Part shown: positions 42,658-51,257 of the stretch, piece by piece | Numbering within the stretch: position 1 is the first letter of the stretch | How the letters are laid out: the number at the start of each line of letters is the position of its first letter | Assembly: GCF_034096925.1 (NCBI RefSeq) | Contig: NZ_JAWZSQ010000018.1 | Coordinates: forward strand, 1 to 64,000 | Reading direction: 5' to 3' | Source of the DNA: Patulibacter defluvii | GTDB taxonomy: Bacteria > Actinomycetota > Thermoleophilia > Solirubrobacterales > Solirubrobacteraceae | DNA: 64,000 nt | Made by a program: the position numbers and the translations under genes | The notes under the pieces: generated by a model | Databases searched by the model: none | What the model was told of the DNA's origin: nothing | What the model saw: only the letters and a program-made list of their open reading frames with translations

Positions 42658-43293
42658 TCAGCCGCGGCGGGCCGGGGCGTAGAGCGTGTTCCAGACGATG
42701 TCGGTGTAGGCGTCGATCAGCTTCTCCAGCTCGGCCGGCGACGCGGTCCGGACCAGCTGGTGGAGGCCGCGCTCGGCCATCCAGGTCAGCCAGCCCGCGG
42801 TCTGGCCGGGCAGCAGGTCGGCGTCGACGAAGCCCGCCTTCTGGCCCGCCTTGATGTGCTTGCGGAGCCCGGCGACGTTGTTGTCCATCATCTCGGTGAC
42901 GAGATCGCGGACGTTGGCGTCGTAGGCCGCGGCGTCGTAGACGGCGGCCATCAGCGTCGTGTGCGGACGGTAGGTCTTGACGATCTGGTCGAGCGCCGCC
43001 CGGACCTCGTCGCGGGTGGCCTCGGCGCCCAGCGCCCACCAGGCGTCGGCGGCCTCGGTCACCTCGGCCCGGATCTCCTCGAACCAGGCGGTCAGCAGGT
43101 CGCCCTTGTCCTCGAAGTAGACGTAGAAGGTCGAGCGCGAGACGCCCGCCTCCGAGACCATCCGCTCGACGCTGATCTCGGTGAAGCTCTCGCCGTCGTC
43201 CAGCAGCCGCTCGACGACCGCGAGCAGCTTGGCCCGGATCTCCTGGCGCCGGTCGGCGCGACTCCCTTGGCGCTTGCGGGTCACCGACGGCAT
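42658..43293 (-). CDS. TetR-family transcriptional regulator (paralogue 3)
   Basis: A 211-aa protein from the ATG at 43293. HTH: FTEISVERMVSEAGVSRSTF and YVYFEDKGDLLTAW; C-terminal GWLTWMAERGLHQLVRTASP and YTDIVWNTLYAPARRG. Close paralogue of the TetR at 30801. It precedes the P450 on the same strand, with the P450 operator between them, so it is a good candidate for the regulator of that site. No operator was seen upstream of its own start. Confidence 0.92.
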   Translation of the reverse strand: MPSVTRKRQGSRADRRQEIRAKLLAVVERLLDDGESFTEISVERMVSEAGVSRSTFYVYFEDKGDLLTAWFEEIRAEVTEAADAWWALGAEATRDEVRAALDQIVKTYRPHTTLMAAVYDAAAYDANVRDLVTEMMDNNVAGLRKHIKAGQKAGFVDADLLPGQTAGWLTWMAERGLHQLVRTASPAELEKLIDAYTDIVWNTLYAPARRG

Positions 43294-43333
43294 GGCCCTA
43301 ACGGTAGCGGCCGCCGCCGTCGCCGAGCCTGGC

Positions 43334-44362
43334 TCAGGCCGCCTCGAAGCGCACGACCTCGGCCGAGTCGTCCTCGACCACGGTCCCCGCCTCGAGCAGC
43401 AGGTCGAGGTGGCCGAGCACCTCGGAGAGGGTCAGGAACGCCTGCGTGACGGCGATGTCGCCCCACATCGTCGTCGCCAGCTGGTGGGCCGAGCGGGGGC
43501 CGTGGGTCAGCAGGCTCAGCAGCTGCTCGGCGCGCCGGTCCTGGTGGCGGATCCGGTCGTCGATCAGGGTCCGGTGGTCGGTGACCGGGCCGCCGTGGCC
43601 GCCGAGGCCGATCTCGATCTCCAGCTCGCGGGTGGCCAGCAGCGAGCGGCGGTACTGGAGCAGCGGCTGCGGGCGGCGGCCGTCCCAGCTGCCGTCGAGC
43701 GGGCGCTGGATCAGGGCGTTCGAGGAGACCTTCGCCAGCAGGTGGTCGCCGCAGATCGCCAGCCGCCGGGCGGGGTCGTGGAAGAGCGTGTCGGAGGGCG
43801 AGTGGCCGGGCCGGTGGAGGACGGCGAAGCCGTGGCCGTCGAGCGTGACCGTCTCGCCGACGGTCAGGCGGCGGTCGACGGCGACCGGCGCGCCCCAGTG
43901 CTGGACCAGCCGCGCGACCGCGCGCAGGGCGTCGGCCACGTGCGGCTCGACCCCGTGGCGGAGCATCAGCTGGCGGGCGTCGTCGTCGTCCTCGGCGGAG
44001 AAGGTCAGCCAGTCCTCCAGCACCGGCGCCAGCAGGTCGAGGCAGGTGACCGGCGCGCCGCTGCGGTGGGCCAGGGTCGCCGCCAGGCCGATGTGGTCGA
44101 GGTGCTGGTGGGTGATCAGCAGCTGCTCGACGTCGTCCAGCCGGTGGCCGAGCGTGGCCAGGCCGGCCTCGAGCACGTCGAGGCTGGTGGCCGCGTTGGG
44201 ACCGCAGTCGACCAGCGTCAGCGGATCGCCCTCGACGAGGTAGACGTTGACGTCGCCGATCGCGAACGGCGTCGGCAGCGGTAGCCGGTGGATGCCCAGC
44301 TCGCGGGCCGCGTCGAGCGCCTCGCGTTCGCGGTCGGTGAGCTGGCTGAGGCGAGCGGACAT
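43334..44362 (-). CDS. MBL-fold metallo-hydrolase
   Basis: A 342-aa metallo-beta-lactamase-fold protein. The metal motif is ITHQHLDHIGLAATLA (HxHxDH), with further ligands in RPGHSPSD, GDHLLA and GGHGGPV. The C-terminal 80 residues look like the winged-helix-like tail of LACTB2-type hydrolases. It probably hydrolyses a thioester or ester; the substrate is unknown. It is divergent from the HMG-CoA-synthase-like gene at 44480, sharing the operator region at 44436. Confidence 0.9.
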   Translation of the reverse strand: MSARLSQLTDREREALDAARELGIHRLPLPTPFAIGDVNVYLVEGDPLTLVDCGPNAATSLDVLEAGLATLGHRLDDVEQLLITHQHLDHIGLAATLAHRSGAPVTCLDLLAPVLEDWLTFSAEDDDDARQLMLRHGVEPHVADALRAVARLVQHWGAPVAVDRRLTVGETVTLDGHGFAVLHRPGHSPSDTLFHDPARRLAICGDHLLAKVSSNALIQRPLDGSWDGRRPQPLLQYRRSLLATRELEIEIGLGGHGGPVTDHRTLIDDRIRHQDRRAEQLLSLLTHGPRSAHQLATTMWGDIAVTQAFLTLSEVLGHLDLLLEAGTVVEDDSAEVVRFEAA

Positions 44363-44435
44363 GGGCGCCCGACTCTAGCCGCAGCGCACGTGGGGACGGG
44401 TGATCGGGGTCATCCCCGGGGTTCCTGGTACGGTC

Positions 44436-44451
44436 CGTCTGGACATCATGT
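44436..44451 (+). promoter_or_regulatory. Regulon-type operator between MBL hydrolase and HMGCS-like operon
   Basis: CGTCTGGACATCATGT matches the consensus with one mismatch and shares TGGACATCATGTGTG with the site at 8702. It lies 29 nt upstream of the ATG at 44480, oriented with that operon. Confidence 0.6.
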
Positions 44452-44479
44452 GTGAACGACGTGACGGACGGACCGCCCG

Positions 44480-45880
44480 ATGACCACGGGGATCCACGCC
44501 TACGCCGCCTACGTGCCGCGCTTCCGGCTCTCCCACGGCGAGCGCGGCGACGCGCTCGGCCAGCCCGGCGGGCGCGGCGAGCGGACCGTCGCCTCGTTCG
44601 ACGAGGACACGACGACGATGGCCGTCGAGGCCGCCCGCCGGCTGCCGGCGGCGGCGATCGACGGCGCCGTCGACCTCTGGTTCGCCACCACCGCCCCCGC
44701 CTACGCCGACAAGGCCAACGCGACCGCGATCCACGCCGCGCTCGGGCTCGACCGGGCGGGCTTCGCCGTCGACCTGGTGGGCTCGGTCCGCTCGGCGGTC
44801 GGCGCGCTGCGGGCGGCGGCGGCCGGCGGCGGGCTGGCCGTCCTCTCCGACCTCCGTGGCGGCCGCCCCGGCTCGGCCGACGAGCGCGACGGCGGCGACG
44901 GCGCGGCCGCGCTGCGCTTCGGTCCCGCCGAGGGCGCGCTGGCGGTGGTCGTCGCCCACGCCTCGGCGACCGCCGAGTTCCTCGACCGCTGGCGCGCCCC
45001 GGGCGAGGCCGCCAGCCGCCAGTGGGAGGAGCGGTTCGGGCTCGAGCGCTACCTGCCGCTGGTCGAGGACGCCGTCGCGCGGGCATTGGCGACCGCCGGC
45101 CTGGAGGAGGTCGACCACGTCGTCGTCTCGTCGCCGCACGCCCGCAGCGCCGCCCAGGTCGTGCGCCGGTTCCCCGGCCGGACGGCGGCCGCGGCGCCGG
45201 CGATCGGGGCCTGCGGCGCGGCCGACCCCGGACTGCGGCTGGCCGCGGTGCTCGACCGCGCCGGACCGGACGAGACGATCCTGCTGGTGGTCGCGGCCGA
45301 CGGCGCCGACGCGCTGGTGCTGCGGACGACCGCCGCGATCGCCCGCGACCGCCCGGCGCGGACCGCGGCGGGCGTCGCCGCCCAGCTCGCCGGCGGCCGG
45401 CCGCTGCGCTACGCCACCTACCTGACCTGGCGCGGCCTGCTGGAGCGGGAGCCGCCGCGGCGGCCCGAGCCGGATCGCCCGGCCGCCCCGCCGTCGGCCC
45501 GCTCGGCGGCCTGGAAGTTCGCCTTCACCGGCGCCCGCTGCCGCGACTGCGGGTTCGTCCACGTGCCCCCGATCCGGGTCTGCAAGCGCTGCCACGCCGT
45601 CGACCGGATGGAGCCGCTGCCGCTCGCCGGGCGGGCGGGGACGGTCGCCACCTTCACCGTCGACCGGCTGGCGTTCTCGCCCTCGCCGCCGCTGACCGAC
45701 GTCGTCGTCGACTTCGACGGCGGCGGCCGCTGCACGCTCGAGCTGACCGACGGCGCGCCCGACGAGGTCGCGATCGGGACCCGGGTCGAGACGACGTTCC
45801 GGCGGCTCTACACCGTCGAGGGGGTTCACAACTACTTCTGGAAGGCGCGGCCGCTCGCGGTCGCCGCCGGCGAGGACTGA
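44480..45880 (+). CDS. HMG-CoA-synthase-like thiolase-fold protein fused to Zn-ribbon/OB-fold (DUF35)
   Basis: A 466-aa two-part protein. Residues 1-335 resemble the HMG-CoA synthase/KAS III fold (GIHAYAAYVPRFRLSHGERG, FDEDTTTMAVEAARR, APAYADKANATAIHAALGLD). At the position of the usual nucleophilic Cys it has DLVGSVRSAVGALR, so no Cys is visible. From about residue 345 comes a DUF35 rubredoxin-like zinc ribbon (CRDCGF, then CKRCHA) and an OB-fold. Such proteins often pair with SCP-x-like thiolases in sterol side-chain aldol cleavage; the adjacent thiolase fits. A second copy starts at 63204. Confidence 0.88.
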   Translation: MTTGIHAYAAYVPRFRLSHGERGDALGQPGGRGERTVASFDEDTTTMAVEAARRLPAAAIDGAVDLWFATTAPAYADKANATAIHAALGLDRAGFAVDLVGSVRSAVGALRAAAAGGGLAVLSDLRGGRPGSADERDGGDGAAALRFGPAEGALAVVVAHASATAEFLDRWRAPGEAASRQWEERFGLERYLPLVEDAVARALATAGLEEVDHVVVSSPHARSAAQVVRRFPGRTAAAAPAIGACGAADPGLRLAAVLDRAGPDETILLVVAADGADALVLRTTAAIARDRPARTAAGVAAQLAGGRPLRYATYLTWRGLLEREPPRRPEPDRPAAPPSARSAAWKFAFTGARCRDCGFVHVPPIRVCKRCHAVDRMEPLPLAGRAGTVATFTVDRLAFSPSPPLTDVVVDFDGGGRCTLELTDGAPDEVAIGTRVETTFRRLYTVEGVHNYFWKARPLAVAAGED

Positions 45881-45890
45881 GGAGCGCGCG

Positions 45891-47087
45891 ATGGCCAGCA
45901 ACGGGATCCGCGATCGGGTGGCGATCGTCGGCATGGGCTGCACGCCGTTCGGCGAGCACTGGGACCGCTCGGCCGACGACCTGCTCGTCGACGCCGTCCA
46001 GGAGTGCCTGGCGGCGACGCCCGGCGTGGCGATCGACGACGTCGACGCCTTCTGGCTCGGCACGATGAGCTCCGGCCAGTCGGGGATGGTGCTGTCGAAG
46101 CCGCTCGGCCTCGACTACAAGCCGGTGACGCGGGTCGAGAACTTCTGCGCGACCGGCTCGGAGGCGTTCCGCAACGCCTGCTACGCCGTCGCCTCCGGGG
46201 CCTACGACCGGGTGATGGCGGTCGGGGTCGAGAAGCTGAAGGACTCCGGCTACTCGGGCCTCGTCCGCAGCAACGTCGCCGGCGACGGGACCGCGCCCGA
46301 GCTGACGGTGACCGCGCCGGCGGCCTTCTCGCTGCTCGATCCGGCCTACTGCGCCCGCCACGCCGTCGACCCGCAGGCGATGCGCGACGCGATGACCCAC
46401 GTGGCGTGGAAGAACCACCGCAACGGTGCGCGCAACGAGCGGGCGCAGTTCCGCCGCGAGATCGCCAAGGAGAAGATCGCCGGATCGCCGATCGTGGCCG
46501 GCCGGCTGGGGGTGCTCGACTGCTCGGGGGTCTCCGACGGGGCCGCCTGCGCGCTGATCGTGCGGGCCGAGGACGCCCACGAGTACACCGACCGGCCGGT
46601 CTTCGTGAAGGCGCTCTCGTTCGCCGCCGGGCCGGCCCGCGGGCCGATGGATCCGGACTACGACCACACGACCTTCGAGGAGGTCGTGCGGACCGCCCGC
46701 GACGCCTACGTCCAGGCCGGCATCGACGACCCGCGGACGGCGATCGACCTGGCCGAGGTCCACGACTGCTTCACCCCGACCGAGATCGTGCTGATGGAGG
46801 ACATGGGCTTCTCCGACCGCGGGCGGGCCTGGCGCGACGTGCTCGACGGCGCCTTCGACCACGACGGCCGGATCGCGGTCAACGTCGACGGCGGGCTGAA
46901 GAGCTTCGGCCATCCGGTCGGGGCCAGCGGCCTGCGGATGCTGTTCGAGTGCTGGCTGCAGTTCCGCGGCGAGGCGGGCGCGCGCCAGCTGCCGGATCCG
47001 CGGCTGGCGCTGACGCACAACCTCGGCGGGCGGCCCGGCAGCTGCGTCTCCTTCGTCTCGATCGTCGGCCGCGAGCGCGACCGATGA
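45891..47087 (+). CDS. Thiolase, SCP-x / lipid-transfer type
   Basis: A 398-aa thiolase-fold protein 10 nt after the OB-fold gene. The nucleophile motif is VENFCATGSEAFRNACYAVA (Cys near residue 86) and the late motif is GGLKSFGHPVGASGLRM with the catalytic His. The usual C-terminal Cys-Gly motif is replaced by LTHNLGGRPGSCVSFVSIVG, as in SCP-x and Ltp2-like proteins. Partnered with the DUF35 protein, it may perform retro-aldol or thiolytic cleavage of a branched CoA thioester. The next gene's alternative ATG overlaps its stop. Confidence 0.9.
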   Translation: MASNGIRDRVAIVGMGCTPFGEHWDRSADDLLVDAVQECLAATPGVAIDDVDAFWLGTMSSGQSGMVLSKPLGLDYKPVTRVENFCATGSEAFRNACYAVASGAYDRVMAVGVEKLKDSGYSGLVRSNVAGDGTAPELTVTAPAAFSLLDPAYCARHAVDPQAMRDAMTHVAWKNHRNGARNERAQFRREIAKEKIAGSPIVAGRLGVLDCSGVSDGAACALIVRAEDAHEYTDRPVFVKALSFAAGPARGPMDPDYDHTTFEEVVRTARDAYVQAGIDDPRTAIDLAEVHDCFTPTEIVLMEDMGFSDRGRAWRDVLDGAFDHDGRIAVNVDGGLKSFGHPVGASGLRMLFECWLQFRGEAGARQLPDPRLALTHNLGGRPGSCVSFVSIVGRERDR

Positions 47088-47134
47088 CCGAGGCCGGCCT
47101 TCCCCACCCGTTCCCCCCGGAGAGAGAGGACCCC

Positions 47135-48868
47135 GTGCCGAGCACGATCGACGAGCGCCGCGCCGCCCTGCGCGCGCGCTTCCCCGCGTGGACCCCGCGG
47201 ACCCTGGACGCCTGGCTCGAGGCCTGCGCGGAGCAGCACGGCGAGCGGCCGCTGGTGATCACCGACGAGCGCACGCTGAGCTACGCCGAGACGGCGGAGT
47301 GGGCCCGGCGGCTGGCCGACGGCCTGGTGGCGATCGGCGTCCGGCCCGGCGATCACGTCGGGCTGCTGATGGCCAACGAGCTGGAGTTCGCGCCGCTGAA
47401 GTTCGCGATCGCGCGGGCGGGGGCCGTCGCGATCCCCTTCAACTACCTGTACCGGCAGGAGGAGCTGGCCTACGTGCTGGCGCAGTCCTCGTGCCGGACG
47501 CTGATCACGATGACCGGGTTCGCCGGGCTCGACTACCCGGCGATGCTCGACGCGGTCGCGCCCGGCTGGGAGCGGCTGGGGGAGGGCGGCGAGCGGACGG
47601 CCGAGCTGCCGGAGCTGGCGCGGGTGGTGCAGCTGCCGAACGGCGGCCCGGCGCGCGAGGGCGTGCTGACGGTGGAGGGCCTGGCGGCGCTCGGCGACGC
47701 GCACCGCGGGGCGTCGGACGGGGCCCGGCGCGCGCCCGACGACGTCGGCGACATCCTCTACACGTCGGGGACGACGGGCTCGCCGAAGGGCGTGCTGGTG
47801 ACCCACGACGCGGTCCTGCGGACGGCCCACGGGTCGGCGCTGACGCGGGCCTTCGAGGACGGTCGGCGGATCCTCTTCTCGCTGCCCTGCTACCACATGT
47901 TCGGGTACGTGGAGGGGCTGCTGGCGGCGACGATGGTCGGCGGGGCGATCGTCCCGCAGACGGCGTTCGACCCGGGGGGCTACTTCGCGGGAATCGAGCG
48001 CCACCGGGCGACCGACGTCCTCTGCGTGCCGACGATGACGGTGGCGCTGCTGGAGCACCCGCAGCGCGAGCGGTACGACCTGTCGTCGCTGACGGCGATC
48101 CTCTCGGGCGCGGCACCGGCGCCGGTCTGGCTGTGGGAGAAGGTCCAGGCCGAGCTGGGCGTGAGCGAGATCGTGACCGGCTACGGGATGACGGAGACCG
48201 GCGGGGCGATGACGCTGACCCGGCCCGAGGACCCGCTGACGCTGACGTCGGAGACGGTCGGCCGGCCGAAGATCGCGGGCGCGGCGGGGCTGCCCGGCGG
48301 CGACGGGCCGCTGACCGAGTACCGGACGATCGACCCGGTGACCGGCGAGCCGCTGCCGGCGGGGGCCGAGGGCGAGCTGGTGTCCCGCGGGCCGACGAAC
48401 ATGCTGGGCTTCTGGGCCAAGCCGGAGGAGACGGCGAAGGCGATCCACGACGGCTGGGTCCACTCGGGGGACCTGGGGCGGGTTCGCGAGGACGGGTACC
48501 TGCAGATCACCGGCCGCAGCAAGGAGCTGTACAAGAGCGGCGGCGAGCTGGTGATGCCGAAGGAGATCGAGGAGCTGCTGAGCGCCCACGAGGCGGTCAG
48601 CCAGGCGTTCGCGATCGGGGTGCCCGACGACCGCTGGGGCGAGGCGGGCTGCGTCTGCGTCGTTCGTCACCCGGGGGCGGAGCTGGGGGCGGAGGACGTG
48701 ATCGCGCTCTGCAAGGCCAGCCTGGCGCGGTTCAAGGTGCCCAAGCACGTGCTGTTCCTCGACGCCGACGAGTTGCCGACCACGCCGACGGGCAAGGTCC
48801 AGAAGTTCCGGCTGGTGCGGCTGGCCCAGGAGCGACTGACCCCCGTCCCGACCGAAGGATCCCGATGA
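47135..48868 (+). CDS. Acyl-CoA synthetase (AMP-binding)
   Basis: A 577-aa ANL ligase. The GTG at 47135 follows GAGAGAGGA by 4 nt; an ATG at 47084 overlapping the previous stop is the alternative. Motifs: DILYTSGTTGSPKGVLVTH, IVTGYGMTETGGAMTLTRPE, GWVHSGDLGRVREDGYLQIT, GRSKELYKSGGELVMPKEIE, and the C-terminal Lys in PTTPTGKVQKFRLV. Resembles medium/short-chain or aromatic-acid CoA ligases more than the fadD at 37057. Its stop overlaps the thiolase start. Confidence 0.92.
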   Translation: MPSTIDERRAALRARFPAWTPRTLDAWLEACAEQHGERPLVITDERTLSYAETAEWARRLADGLVAIGVRPGDHVGLLMANELEFAPLKFAIARAGAVAIPFNYLYRQEELAYVLAQSSCRTLITMTGFAGLDYPAMLDAVAPGWERLGEGGERTAELPELARVVQLPNGGPAREGVLTVEGLAALGDAHRGASDGARRAPDDVGDILYTSGTTGSPKGVLVTHDAVLRTAHGSALTRAFEDGRRILFSLPCYHMFGYVEGLLAATMVGGAIVPQTAFDPGGYFAGIERHRATDVLCVPTMTVALLEHPQRERYDLSSLTAILSGAAPAPVWLWEKVQAELGVSEIVTGYGMTETGGAMTLTRPEDPLTLTSETVGRPKIAGAAGLPGGDGPLTEYRTIDPVTGEPLPAGAEGELVSRGPTNMLGFWAKPEETAKAIHDGWVHSGDLGRVREDGYLQITGRSKELYKSGGELVMPKEIEELLSAHEAVSQAFAIGVPDDRWGEAGCVCVVRHPGAELGAEDVIALCKASLARFKVPKHVLFLDADELPTTPTGKVQKFRLVRLAQERLTPVPTEGSR

Positions 48869-50091
48869 CCCAGCGTCTCCGTTCCGCCGTCGTCTGCGAG
48901 CCGCTGCGGACCCCGGTCGGCCGCTACGGCGGGGTCTTCCGCGACCTGACCGCGACCGACCTGGCGGCGACGGTGCTGCGCGAGCTGGTGGCGCGGGCGG
49001 GGCTGGGGGAGGGGCAGGTCGACGACGTCCTGTTCGGCCAGTGCTACCCGAGCGGCGAGGCACCGGCGATCGGGCGCGTGGCGGCCCTCGATGCCGGGTT
49101 GGGCGTGGAGACGCCGGGCTTGCAGGTCGATCGGCGGTGCGGGTCGAGCCTGCAGGCGGTGGTGATGGCGGCGATGCAGGTCCAGACCGGGGTGAGCGAC
49201 GTCGTGATCGCCGGCGGGGCGGAGAGCATGAGCCAGGTCGAGCACTACGCGCCGGCGCTGCGCTGGGGCGCCGGAGGGGACGGCGTCCAGCTGCACGACC
49301 GGTTGGCGCGGGCCCGGGTGACGGCGGGCGGGCGGGACTTCCCGGTCGAGGGCGGGATGCTGGAGACCGCGGAGAACCTGCGGCACGAGTTCGCGATCCC
49401 GCGCGAGGAGCAGGACGAGCTGGCGCTGCGGTCGCACCAGCGGGCGGTGGCGGCCCAGGAGGAGGGGCGGTTCGCGGAGGAGATCGTCCCGGTGACGGTG
49501 CCCCAGCGCCGGGGCGAGGCGGTGGTGGTGGACCGGGACGAGCACCCGCGACCGGAGACGACGCCGGAGAGTCTGGCCCGCCTGCGCCCGATCCGCGCGC
49601 GGGTGGACCCGGAGTCGACGGTGACGGCGGGGAACGCCAGCGGCCAGAACGACGGGGCGGCGGCCTGCATCGTGACCACGCCGGAGCGGGCGGCCGAGAT
49701 GGGCCTGCGCCCGTTCGCCCGGTTGGCCTCGTGGGCCGTGGCCGGCGTCCCGCCGCGGACGATGGGCATCGGCCCGGTCCCGGCGACGGCGAGGGCGTTG
49801 GAGCGAGCCGGGTTGGAGATCGCCGACCTCGACCTGATCGAGCTGAACGAGGCCTTCGCCGCCCAGGTGCTCGCGTGCACCCGGTCGTGGGGTTTCGGGA
49901 AGGCGGACTTCGAGCGCCTGAACGTCAACGGCTCGGGCATCTCCCTGGGCCACCCGGTCGGCGCGACCGGCGTCCGGATCCTGACCACGCTGGTCCGCGA
50001 GATGCGACGGCGCGGGGCTCGCTACGGCCTGGAGACGATGTGCATCGGCGGCGGCCAGGGGATGGCGGCGGTGTTCGAGGGGCTGGGGTAG
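48865..50091 (+). CDS. fadA: Thiolase (acetyl-CoA acyltransferase, FadA type)
   Basis: A 408-aa biosynthetic/degradative thiolase from the ATG at 48865. The nucleophile motif is DRRCGSSLQAVVMAAM (Cys near residue 91), the ELNEAFAAQV motif is intact, GHPVGATGVRILTTLVREM carries the His, and the C-terminal CIGGGQGMAAVFEGLG carries the second Cys. It completes beta-oxidation by releasing acetyl- or propionyl-CoA. A decayed copy of its 3' end lies at 50858. A strong terminator hairpin follows. Confidence 0.95.
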   Translation: MTQRLRSAVVCEPLRTPVGRYGGVFRDLTATDLAATVLRELVARAGLGEGQVDDVLFGQCYPSGEAPAIGRVAALDAGLGVETPGLQVDRRCGSSLQAVVMAAMQVQTGVSDVVIAGGAESMSQVEHYAPALRWGAGGDGVQLHDRLARARVTAGGRDFPVEGGMLETAENLRHEFAIPREEQDELALRSHQRAVAAQEEGRFAEEIVPVTVPQRRGEAVVVDRDEHPRPETTPESLARLRPIRARVDPESTVTAGNASGQNDGAAACIVTTPERAAEMGLRPFARLASWAVAGVPPRTMGIGPVPATARALERAGLEIADLDLIELNEAFAAQVLACTRSWGFGKADFERLNVNGSGISLGHPVGATGVRILTTLVREMRRRGARYGLETMCIGGGQGMAAVFEGLG

Positions 50092-50099
50092 GCCCACAC

Positions 50100-50134
50100 G
50101 GCGCGAGACCCCGCACCAGCGGAGGTCTCGCGCC
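50100..50134. terminator. Strong hairpin between convergent thiolase and collagen-like genes
   Basis: GGCGCGAGACC (50100-50110) pairs with GGTCTCGCGCC (50124-50134), and CCGC/GCGG extends the stem inside with a 4-nt loop and one bulged A. Placed 9 nt from both flanking stops. Likely bidirectional terminator; no long U-tract. Confidence 0.65.
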
Positions 50135-50142
50135 CGTTGCGG

Positions 50143-50724
50143 CTACGGCAGGATCGGCGGCGCCGCGCCGTGCCGCCGCACCTTCAGCACGCCGACCGAC
50201 TCGAAGGCGACCGCGAAGCGGTCCGCGGCGCCCGCCGGGGCGTTGGGGAGCCGGCCCTGGCAGACGGCACGGACCGTCCCCGGCTGCTCCAGGCTCACGT
50301 GCGAGATCACCTGCACCGTCGCCGCCAGGTTGGCGTCGGCGCTCCAGGTGTTGCGGCCGGCCCCGATCGGCGAGCCTCCGTTGATCGCGAAGAAGCAGTC
50401 GACCATGGCGTGCGCCGGGCCGCTGGGGGCCGCCGACATCGTGAGCTGGTAGTCGCCGGCGGGCAGCTCGAAGGCCGGGGACTGGATGCCGCCGACGGCC
50501 TCGGCGGTGCTCTCGACGCGCACCGCCGGGTCGAGCTTCCTGCCGAAGGTCGGCCCGTAGGTCCAGAGCTCCGGCAACGCCGCGCCGGCCTCGCCGGGCG
50601 GGCCCTGCGGTCCGGCCGGGCCGCGCTGGTTGATGACGAGCTTGCTGCTGTCGTCGCCAGCTGCACGCGAATTGCCGGGTCGTCCGTCGAGGCGACGATC
50701 CACCGTGGAAATGCTCGTACCCAC
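50143..50724 (-). CDS. Short collagen-like-linker protein, unknown
   Basis: A 193-aa protein from a GTG at 50724 (GGGGAGG upstream). A short collagen-like stretch RGPAGPQGPPGEAG (four G-X-Y repeats) at about residues 34-47 links a polar N-terminus to a beta-rich domain (SPAFELPAGDYQLTMSAAPS, ATVQVISHVSLEQPGTVRAV). Actinobacterial proteins of this layout normally begin with a signal peptide, which is absent here, so the N-terminus may be lost or the protein intracellular. Function unknown. Confidence 0.7.
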   Translation of the reverse strand: MGTSISTVDRRLDGRPGNSRAAGDDSSKLVINQRGPAGPQGPPGEAGAALPELWTYGPTFGRKLDPAVRVESTAEAVGGIQSPAFELPAGDYQLTMSAAPSGPAHAMVDCFFAINGGSPIGAGRNTWSADANLAATVQVISHVSLEQPGTVRAVCQGRLPNAPAGAADRFAVAFESVGVLKVRRHGAAPPILP

Positions 50725-50857
50725 CGCGAAACACCTCCCCCGGAGTTTTTGCGCGTCCGGCCAGCATCCGCTGCGGCGCCTCCGGTCGGGTTCGTCGAGA
50801 GGGCATCGGCGCGAGTCTGGCGGCGGCGCGAATCCTGGAGCGGGGGGGGGTCTGACG

Positions 50858-51062
50858 ATGGCCGACCTTGATCTGATTGAGCTGAACGGTGCCTTCGCGG
50901 CACAGGTCTTGGAGTTTCGGCGAAGGACTCGACGTCACGAGTCCGGGAACCTTCCTGTGCCACCGGTGGAGCGACTCGTGTGCGGGTCCTGGCGACGTTG
51001 GTGCGGGAGATGTTGAGGCACGGCGCGTAGCACGGGCTGGAGACGATGTGCGTCGAGTGAGG
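50858..51062 (+). pseudogene. Decayed 3' fragment of a thiolase gene
   Basis: Plus-strand translation gives MADLDLIELNGAFAAQVLEF, matching IADLDLIELNEAFAAQVLAC of the intact thiolase at 48865. After a frameshift the match resumes as TRVRVLATLVREMLRHGA, stop, HGLETMCVE, stop, matching TGVRILTTLVREMRRRGARYGLETMC. The Glu of NEAF is Gly. It thus has at least one frameshift and two in-frame stops, about 800 bp from the intact gene. Flanking 50725-50857 and 51063-51257 hold no other gene I can support. Confidence 0.85.
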
Positions 51063-51257
51063 GCGGGGGCGGCGGCAGCCGAAGGGCGAGCGTGGCACTG
51101 GCCGCCGCCCGTCGGAATCAACCGGCCGGGTCACGGTTGTACCCGTTTCGATGCGGCCTGTCGGCGGGAGCGACGAGACTGACAGACACCGGGCGATCTG
51201 AGGGGCTCCAGGCCTGCACTAGAGTCGCAAAGGATCGACGGCTACCACAAGGACCCG

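Noticed and set aside
37018..50134. Convergent hairpins as classical Rho-independent terminators
   Set aside because: The stems are strong but none is followed by a clear T-run. They are kept as terminator candidates only at moderate confidence.
50307..51134. Minus-strand 275-aa frame upstream of the collagen-like gene
   Set aside because: It reads the collagen-like gene in the wrong frame and covers the thiolase pseudogene antisense; Arg/Ser/Pro-rich without motifs.
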